A DNA stretch of 64,000 nt from Paramarasmius palmivorus (taxonomy: Eukaryota; Basidiomycota; Agaricomycetes; Agaricales; Marasmiaceae). A program made the translations under genes and the position numbers. Of this stretch, positions 57,892 through 64,000 are shown one piece after another. Below the pieces are notes generated by a model. The model searched no databases. It saw only the letters and a list, made by a program, of their open reading frames with translations, and was not told the DNA's origin. The stretch spans positions 1-64,000 of the forward strand of contig JAYKXP010000166.1 of NCBI GenBank assembly GCA_037176845.1, given 5' to 3'. Numbering within the stretch: the stretch's first letter is position 1; every line of letters starts with the position of its first letter.

Positions 57892-58313
57892 TGTTGAATG
57901 AAGATCTGAAGTTGATGAAACACTTCTTCAACACTAAGTCCAACAAAATATACAAAGTCTGCTTTGGCACTCTAATTATGCTTGTTCTACTGCACATACA
58001 CTTGCATTCATGTTTATTTATCTTTTACTTTACTTATTGAACCTACCTATGGTGTATGGGCATGTAGGAGTATGTAAAACGCGTATTTTCGCATTAGTGG
58101 ACGGTGTTTTAACGCCTCGAGCGTTTCGCGTCACAATAGGTACAAACAAACAGTAATTACTTACATGTCACAGAGAGTTGACACTTGGAACACATTTTCA
58201 ATACAAAAGTTACTATTATCAACACTTTTGGGTGATCACAGTTAATTGCATTGAGTTCTAGTCATTGTTATTGATCAGTTATAACTGGTAATACTTTGAT
58301 ATAGATTCTAACA
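57892..58313 (+). repeat. Copia-1 left LTR
   Basis: TGTTGAATG...GATTCTAACA, 422 bp. It contains a CG-rich block (about 58078-58133) with nine CpGs in otherwise AT-rich sequence. Confidence 0.95.
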
Positions 58314-58325
58314 GGTTATGGGCCC
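58314..58325 (+). promoter_or_regulatory. Copia-1 primer-binding site
   Basis: GGTTATGGGCCC starts at the first base after the LTR and complements the initiator tRNA-Met anticodon arm. The same site is present in Copia-2 and in the old Copia-1 copy. Confidence 0.75.
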
Positions 58326-58515
58326 CGGCCTTTTAAACTGTGCATACAACTGTTGATTCATACAATTGAATTTGTTACTACTGCGGGTTTTTGCTATTTG
58401 ACTTGTTACAAGTCAAGTGCTATTGTGCCAGTTCATTCATTGACTGGTTATATTGTTTATTGTGCATTCATCGCACTTGTGGGCTTATACAACAACCAAA
58501 ACATCGACATTTACA

Positions 58516-61500
58516 ATGTCAGAATCAACAAGTACACCAAGGATTACACCCTTGAACAACAACAACTATGCTGGCTGGAGAGGTGATACAACTGCATGGT
58601 TAATGCGTTGTAAACTCTGGGGATTGGTATCTGGTAGAGAAACAAAACCAGAAGACAAGGAGCTGGCAGAGAAATGGGAGACAAAGAAGGAGCAAGCTGC
58701 TGGAGAGATCTACCTCTTAGTGGATCAAGACCAAAAAGTACACATCAGGGATATTCAGAATGACCCTGTAAAGATGTGGAAAGCACTGGAGGATGCTCAT
58801 GTCTCCAAGAAGCCTGGTGCTCGTTTCAATGCCTATGATGACCTCTTCTCAATCCAAAAGAAAGAGAATGAGTCACTGTTGGATCTGGGGGTCAGGATTG
58901 AAAAGGCAATGTCCACTATTCGCAATCTCAGGCCAGCAGACTTCACAATAGACGAGTTGGACAACGAACTACAAGCAATGGCACTTATACGTGCATTGCC
59001 AGCAGAATACTCCAATCTGTCATCCAACTTGTTGTTGAAGCCTAGCCTAGACAAAGCCACAATCCTAGAGGCATTCAGAGCAGATGAACAGAACAGACAG
59101 CGCCAGGTGGAGCAGGTCAATAGAGCCAATGCAGTTATAAAGGCTCAGGGCAGCAGCAGGTTCAAGGGAAATGGGTTTGGTGGTTCAAGGGGAAATGGCA
59201 ATGGGCCAAGGAAGAAACCGGGGGTCTGTCATCACTGTCAGGGAGAAGGGCATTGGAGATATGAATGTCCAGAGTTGAAAAAGCAGGGAGAGAACAAGGC
59301 AAACAAGGCAGAGGCAGAGACAAAAGTTGTTGAAAGTGCCGGCAGTGCAAGTGCTTTTACTGATTCTGAAATGGATACAATCTCTGATAATTATAAATGG
59401 AATACAGACACAGGCGCCACTTCTCATATGACACCACATCGTAGCTGGATTCACAACTACAAACCATATAGAGTTCCTATAAAATTGGCAGATGATAGAG
59501 TTATTTATTCAGAGGGCATGGGCACTGTTCTGTTTAGACCTATGATAGATGGTCACCAAAGTAGAGATATAGAATTCAGTAGAGTACTACATGTACCTGC
59601 ACTCAAAAACAATTTGTTAGCTGTTCTTCATTTGACAAAGAAACACAACTTTCACATACATATTTGGCAAAGTACAATACAGTTTGATATAAATGGACCA
59701 GTTCTTTTCACTGCACATATAAATGATAACAATGTTGGATATTTGAATGGTTCTACTGTAGATATAATGGAAAGTGCTTCTTTGGTATCAACTCTGCCTC
59801 TTGACCTTGAGCTGTGGCATAAGCGCTTCAGTCACTTGAACTATGGTGACATTTCAAAGCTGCTGAAGGAGAAGTTGGTTGAGGGCCTTAGGCTAGACTC
59901 TGATGCAAAGCCAGATCCCATATGTGAGCCATGCTTAGCTGGTAAAATGCGTGCAAATCCTTTTCCTTCATCAACATCTAGAGCTAAGCATGTGCTGGAG
60001 CTCATCCATTCTGATCTCCATTATGTTGGTGTCACATCTCCTAGTGGGAACAAATACTGGATCACATTTATTGATGACCATTCAAGGTTTAGAGCAGTTC
60101 TACCTTTGAAGAGAAAAAGTGATGCATTCCAAGCATTTAAACAGTTCAAGGCATGGGCTGAGAACTTGTTGGAGTGTAAAATCAAAGTGTTCAGATGTGA
60201 CAAGGGCGGTGAATATATGTCAAAGGAGTTTCTGGGATTTCTAGAGCAATGTGGAATTGAAACCCAATACACAGTCAGAAACCGCCCCCAACAGAATGGA
60301 GTTGCAGAGCGTGCAAATGGAATCATGGATGAAAGGATCACTGCAATGCTGAAAGAGTCTGGTCTTCCAAAGATGTTTTGGGCTGAATGCCTGGCTGCAC
60401 TTGTTCATGTGTGGAATCGTACCCCTACATCTGCTGTACCAAATGCAACTCCATTTGAGTTGTGGTACAAGAAAAAGCCAAGAGTGGATCATCTGAGGGT
60501 GTGGGGATGTGTTGCCTATGTGCTGGTGCAAAAGGATAAAAGGGCACACCTGGGATCACATATGGAAAAGTGCATCTTTATTGGATATCCTGATGGTGTT
60601 AAAGGGTGGAAGTTCTGGAATCCAGAGACAAAGAAAGTGGTAATCAGTGAAAGGGCAGAGTTTGATGAACGTTACACATATAGAACAGTTGGGAAATTGC
60701 CCTCAGTTCAAACTCATTCACAGTCTACACCATCATCTATATCACCATCTACATCAGTACCAGTCTTGCCAGACATGGATCAGAACGACAACTCAAGTGA
60801 TGATGGAGATACTATACCAGGTCCACCAGTTACACCTATTCAACCACTAGCAGAAGAACAGAACTTGGAAGATGCACCCCAGGAACACATTCCTGCCCCG
60901 CAAAATGATGATAGAAGAGCTCAGGAGGATAGAGAGGAAGAGGGTCAGCAACAAGAAAATCAGGAAGAGGAAGAGATCCACCTTGAGCCTCCAGCAGATG
61001 AGAGACCAATTGCTGAAAGAAGAACTCAGAGAAATAGACGACCTCCTGGTGAATGGTGGAAAGTTCATAGAGAGCCAAAGCAAGCCATTAGAGATGATAC
61101 TACAGATGAAGAGGAAGAGGAGGATGACTTTGATGAAGAAGCTAACAATGCCCTGGCTGAAGCTGAGCCAAGTACATATAAAGAGGCTGTTACAAGCCCA
61201 CATGCTGAGAAATGGCATGATGCAATGTTGGAAGAAATGGCTGCTCATCTGTCAAACAACACATGGTCTCTAGTTGAACTTCCACAAGGAAAGAAAGCAA
61301 TTGGCTCTAAATGGGTGTATAGGATAAAGCACAAGAAGGATGGATCTGTTGAACGCTTCAAAGCAAGGCTTGTAGCTAAAGGATTCAGCCAAAGACCTGG
61401 ATTTGACTATTCTGAGACCTTTGCCTCTACCATGCGACAGAACACACTCAGAATTGTGTTGGCCCTTGCTGCAATAGAAGACATGCACCTACGTTCAGTT

Positions 61501-62727
61501 GACATATCACATGCATTTATAAACAGTGATATAGACACAGAAATCTACATGAAGCAACCAGAGGGTTTCAAGCAAGGAGGTCCCAGAATAGTCTGCAGGC
61601 TGAACAAGTCCCTGTATGGGTTAAAGCAAGCACCACGTCTTTGGGGTGAGAAGCTGGGTAGTGTGCTCATTTGTGCTGGCTTCAAGAAGCTATGCTCTGA
61701 CCCATCAGTATACATCTATGTGAGAGATGATGTGAAAGTTATTGTACCAGTGTTTGTGGATGATATCACATTTGCTTCCAAGTCAGAGGACATATTAGAT
61801 GGAATGGTGGCAGAGTTGGCTACTCATTTCAAGCTGCAAGACTTGGGGGCAACATCATACCTGCTAGGAATTGAAGTGACAAGAAACAGAGCAGAGCATA
61901 GGCTGTATCTCAGCCAACGCCAATATGTGATCAACAAGCTAGAAGAGTTTGGCATGTCAGAATGCAAACCAGTCACTACACCAATGACCCCAAGTCTTGC
62001 ACTTTCAAAAGCACAGAGTCCACAAACTGAGGAGGAAGCAAATGAGATGGCAGATATCCCTTACATCAGTGCTGTTGGCTCCCTACTATACCTTGCTACC
62101 ATGACACGACCAGACATTGCATATGCTGCAGGAGTACTTGCACGATTCAACTCTAATCCTGGAATGGAACATTGGAAAGCAGTAAAGCATGTCTTTAGAT
62201 ACTTGAAGGGCACCATGGATATGAAGCTTGAATATGGCCCTGATTCATCATACAATGATCTGTTTGTCACATACTGTGACTCAGACTTTGGTGGCAACAA
62301 GGACAATGGGAGGTCAACCACTGGGTACTTTGTGAAACTAGGGTCAGCAGCAGTAAGCTGGAGCAGTAAACTACAACCAGTGGTCACGCTGTCATCTACA
62401 GAGGCAGAATACATTGCAGCAGTTGCAGCTGGCAAGGAGATCAAAGCTATGCTGAACTTGCTTGAGGAAATGGGCTATCATGGACCTCAACCAGCCAAGT
62501 TGCTTCTAGACAATCAGTCAACAATTAAAGTAGCTAAGAACCCAGAGCATCATGGAAGGATGAAGCACTTGGACCGACATTATTTCTGGTTGAGGGACAA
62601 AGTAGTTGAAGGAATGATAGTGCCAGAGTACCTGCCTACAGATGAGAATGCAGCTGACATGCTCACCAAGGCCTTGGGAAGACCAAAGGTGGAGGAATTT
62701 AGGAAAGGAATGGGATTAGTGCTCTGA
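58516..62727 (+). CDS. Copia-1 Gag-Pol polyprotein, 1,403 aa
   Basis: A single uninterrupted frame; the start MSESTSTPRITPLNNNNYAG is chosen because the upstream open part is leader sequence. Gag (UBN2/DUF4219 type) spans residues about 1-230, and the zinc knuckle CHHCQGEGHWRYEC is 238-251. The protease active site DTGA is 298-301. Integrase carries the HH-CC zinc site (WHKRFSH...CEPCLAGK) and the catalytic triad D500, D562, E598, with exactly 35 residues between the last two. An acidic Gln/Pro-rich linker follows. Reverse transcriptase has SKWVYRIKHKKDGSVERFKA and FVDD at 1080-1083. RNase H has D1255, E1296 in STEAEY and D1332 in LLLDNQST. Domain order PR-IN-RT-RH is the hallmark of Ty1/copia. 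There is no Gag-Pol frameshift, so all products come from one precursor by cleavage. All catalytic residues are present. Confidence 0.95.
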   Translation: MSESTSTPRITPLNNNNYAGWRGDTTAWLMRCKLWGLVSGRETKPEDKELAEKWETKKEQAAGEIYLLVDQDQKVHIRDIQNDPVKMWKALEDAHVSKKPGARFNAYDDLFSIQKKENESLLDLGVRIEKAMSTIRNLRPADFTIDELDNELQAMALIRALPAEYSNLSSNLLLKPSLDKATILEAFRADEQNRQRQVEQVNRANAVIKAQGSSRFKGNGFGGSRGNGNGPRKKPGVCHHCQGEGHWRYECPELKKQGENKANKAEAETKVVESAGSASAFTDSEMDTISDNYKWNTDTGATSHMTPHRSWIHNYKPYRVPIKLADDRVIYSEGMGTVLFRPMIDGHQSRDIEFSRVLHVPALKNNLLAVLHLTKKHNFHIHIWQSTIQFDINGPVLFTAHINDNNVGYLNGSTVDIMESASLVSTLPLDLELWHKRFSHLNYGDISKLLKEKLVEGLRLDSDAKPDPICEPCLAGKMRANPFPSSTSRAKHVLELIHSDLHYVGVTSPSGNKYWITFIDDHSRFRAVLPLKRKSDAFQAFKQFKAWAENLLECKIKVFRCDKGGEYMSKEFLGFLEQCGIETQYTVRNRPQQNGVAERANGIMDERITAMLKESGLPKMFWAECLAALVHVWNRTPTSAVPNATPFELWYKKKPRVDHLRVWGCVAYVLVQKDKRAHLGSHMEKCIFIGYPDGVKGWKFWNPETKKVVISERAEFDERYTYRTVGKLPSVQTHSQSTPSSISPSTSVPVLPDMDQNDNSSDDGDTIPGPPVTPIQPLAEEQNLEDAPQEHIPAPQNDDRRAQEDREEEGQQQENQEEEEIHLEPPADERPIAERRTQRNRRPPGEWWKVHREPKQAIRDDTTDEEEEEDDFDEEANNALAEAEPSTYKEAVTSPHAEKWHDAMLEEMAAHLSNNTWSLVELPQGKKAIGSKWVYRIKHKKDGSVERFKARLVAKGFSQRPGFDYSETFASTMRQNTLRIVLALAAIEDMHLRSVDISHAFINSDIDTEIYMKQPEGFKQGGPRIVCRLNKSLYGLKQAPRLWGEKLGSVLICAGFKKLCSDPSVYIYVRDDVKVIVPVFVDDITFASKSEDILDGMVAELATHFKLQDLGATSYLLGIEVTRNRAEHRLYLSQRQYVINKLEEFGMSECKPVTTPMTPSLALSKAQSPQTEEEANEMADIPYISAVGSLLYLATMTRPDIAYAAGVLARFNSNPGMEHWKAVKHVFRYLKGTMDMKLEYGPDSSYNDLFVTYCDSDFGGNKDNGRSTTGYFVKLGSAAVSWSSKLQPVVTLSSTEAEYIAAVAAGKEIKAMLNLLEEMGYHGPQPAKLLLDNQSTIKVAKNPEHHGRMKHLDRHYFWLRDKVVEGMIVPEYLPTDENAADMLTKALGRPKVEEFRKGMGLVL

Positions 62728-62858
62728 CAGACCTAGAGGGGAGGAAGGATGAAGGAGATTGAGGAAGTGTCTCATCAGGGGGCTGTGATGGACAGAAGAG
62801 AGGAGGAAATGATGATGATACACTTCCATGATTGAAGAAGTGTGTCATCAGGGGGCTG

Positions 62859-63280
62859 TGTTGAATGAAGATCTGAAGTTGATGAAACACTTCTTCAACA
62901 CTAAGTCCAACAAAATATACAAAGTCTGCTTTGGCACTCTAATTATGCTTGTTCTACTGCACATACACTTGCATTCATGTTTATTTATCTTTTACTTTAC
63001 TTATTGAACCTACCTATGGTGTATGGGCATGTAGGAGTATGTAAAACGCGTATTTTCGCATTAGTGGACGGTGTTTTAACGCCTCGAGCGTTTCGCGTCA
63101 CAATAGGTACAAACAAACAGTAATTACTTACATGTCACAGAGAGTTGACACTTGGAACACATTTTCAATACAAAAGTTACTATTATCAACACTTTTGGGT
63201 GATCACAGTTAATTGCATTGAGTTCTAGTCATTGTTATTGATCAGTTATAACTGGTAATACTTTGATATAGATTCTAACA
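62859..63280 (+). repeat. Copia-1 right LTR
   Basis: Same 422 bases as the left LTR. The CATCAGGGGGCTG tract precedes it, and an extra copy of that tract lies about 70 bases upstream (62771-62788). Confidence 0.95.
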
Positions 63281-63482
63281 AGGTGGTAAGTAGATAGTTT
63301 GTGACTATCTTCTACTGTGCTGATTGTGTTTCAATTAGAATTAGTTTGACTATTTAATCAATCCATCGACCCTTATCTTCACTACCCTGCCTTCACATGT
63401 ATAATATTCAGTACCTCTCAATCTAATTTATTCTATACACTCTCCATGGCTTTCTGACATAATAGGACAACAACTACTGAAC

Positions 63483-63975
63483 AACACCAATGTGAGATCT
63501 GTAAATAGTGGTTCAGCACTGGAGGTGGCTTTACAACCCATACCCAGACTTGTGCAAAGCAAAGAGAAAAGAAGAACAATGACTCACATTTATGAGTCAA
63601 TAGAGAGCTTTCAAAGGTTCAAGTAATTTGCAGTCCTCAATCAGTGAGATATCCCTACTGCTTCTCTGTATATGAAATTAATTGTGCTACTCACAGCTAC
63701 TATGGATCCACATGCCCAATTTAATAACATAGAAAGTTACACAGAGCCAACCAAAGGTGGAGATGGTGTGTTTCTTTCAGTTATAGTTATTGAAGGCTGT
63801 TGCTAATTTTCTAATACTCCATTCAGCATATATTCCAGATCATCCCATAGATCAATCAGTTCTGGACACCTCTAGTGGCATTATTCTAATGAAACTGGAT
63901 GATATATACACCAATTACCATTCCACCAGTTATCGTCCAGCTGAGCAAGTGGTGTTCAAAGATTCCAGTTTCTGA
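63483..63975 (+). pseudogene. Zinc-finger-like fragment, perhaps Plavaka-type transposase N-terminus
   Basis: From about 63489 the frame reads QCEICK, TAG, WFSTGGGFTTHTQTCAKQRE: a C2HC-type finger with one in-frame stop. About 350 bases on, after probable introns, comes LMKLDDIYTNYHSTSYRPAE then QVVFKDSSF. A zinc finger followed by D-I---YH--S-R-A-----F is the pattern I recall at the start of Agaricomycete Plavaka (CACTA-like) transposase genes. The main domain would lie beyond the window edge. Confidence 0.35.
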
Positions 63976-64000
63976 AAGGAGTCTGAAAGCCACACACCTT

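Larger units (their letters stand above)
57887..63285 (+). mobile_element. Copia-1: complete Ty1/copia retrotransposon
   Basis: 422-bp LTRs (57892-58313 and 62859-63280) that look identical base for base, with the 5-bp duplication AGGTG on both sides (57887-57891 and 63281-63285). The primer-binding site GGTTATGGGCCC follows the left LTR. A purine-rich CATCAGGGGGCTG precedes the right LTR. The single internal frame is intact. Identical LTRs and an open polyprotein mean a very recent insertion, and the element is probably mobile. It is the master sequence for the two solo LTRs and two decayed copies in this window. Confidence 0.95.

Overview
This window is fungal, most likely from a basidiomycete of the Agaricomycetes type. 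The evidence is genes cut by many short introns of about 45-55 bases (GT...AG with CTAAT/CTGAT-like branch sites), proteins resembling Agaricomycete-only families, and a dense mix of Copia, pogo and PIF/Harbinger elements. It reads as a transposon graveyard with a few very young elements in it. I found no intact housekeeping gene, rRNA or CRISPR, and no convincing functional tRNA gene.

Layout. 1-2.4 kb: a multi-exon gene with two in-frame stops. 3-9.4 kb: old interspersed repeats (families R1 and R2), gene remnants and two tRNA-like sequences. 9.5-13.9 kb: a candidate LTR, a coding stretch, then a near-perfect 2.96-kb foldback palindrome. 14-15.9 kb: a second decayed multi-exon gene. 16-22.2 kb: miniature and palindromic elements, including a 300-bp TA-flanked MITE and an 827-bp long-TIR element. 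24.4-30.4 kb: R1 copy C, split by a 4.3-kb Copia element (Copia-2) that keeps Gag and protease but has no integrase, reverse transcriptase or RNase H. 31.6-33.8 kb: a dead pogo/Fot1-type transposase. 37.2-39.9 kb: a truncated, internally deleted and partly inverted Copia-1 copy. 42.6-44.2 kb: another Copia-1 fragment carrying a nested solo LTR. 44.7-48.3 kb: an apparently intact two-gene PIF/Harbinger element. 49.6-50.0 kb: a second Copia-1 solo LTR. 54.9-57.1 kb: remnants of a third Copia family. 57.9-63.3 kb: a complete Copia-1 element whose two LTRs look identical. The right edge holds a zinc-finger-like fragment, perhaps of a Plavaka-type element.

How the parts relate. One Copia family (Copia-1) is present in every life stage: an intact element with 5-bp target duplications, two solo LTRs left by LTR-LTR recombination, and degraded copies. 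All nine CpGs of a CG-rich LTR block are lost in the oldest copy, which fits methylation-driven decay. Both Copia-1 and Copia-2 start their internal region with GGTTATGGGCCC, the complement of the initiator-tRNA-Met anticodon arm, so they probably use the half-tRNA priming known from Drosophila copia. The most unusual objects are the foldback palindrome (a possible hairpin-RNA source), the Gag-protease-only Copia-2 with an added Cys-rich segment, and the miniature elements built on palindromic GGT-N4-ACC motifs.
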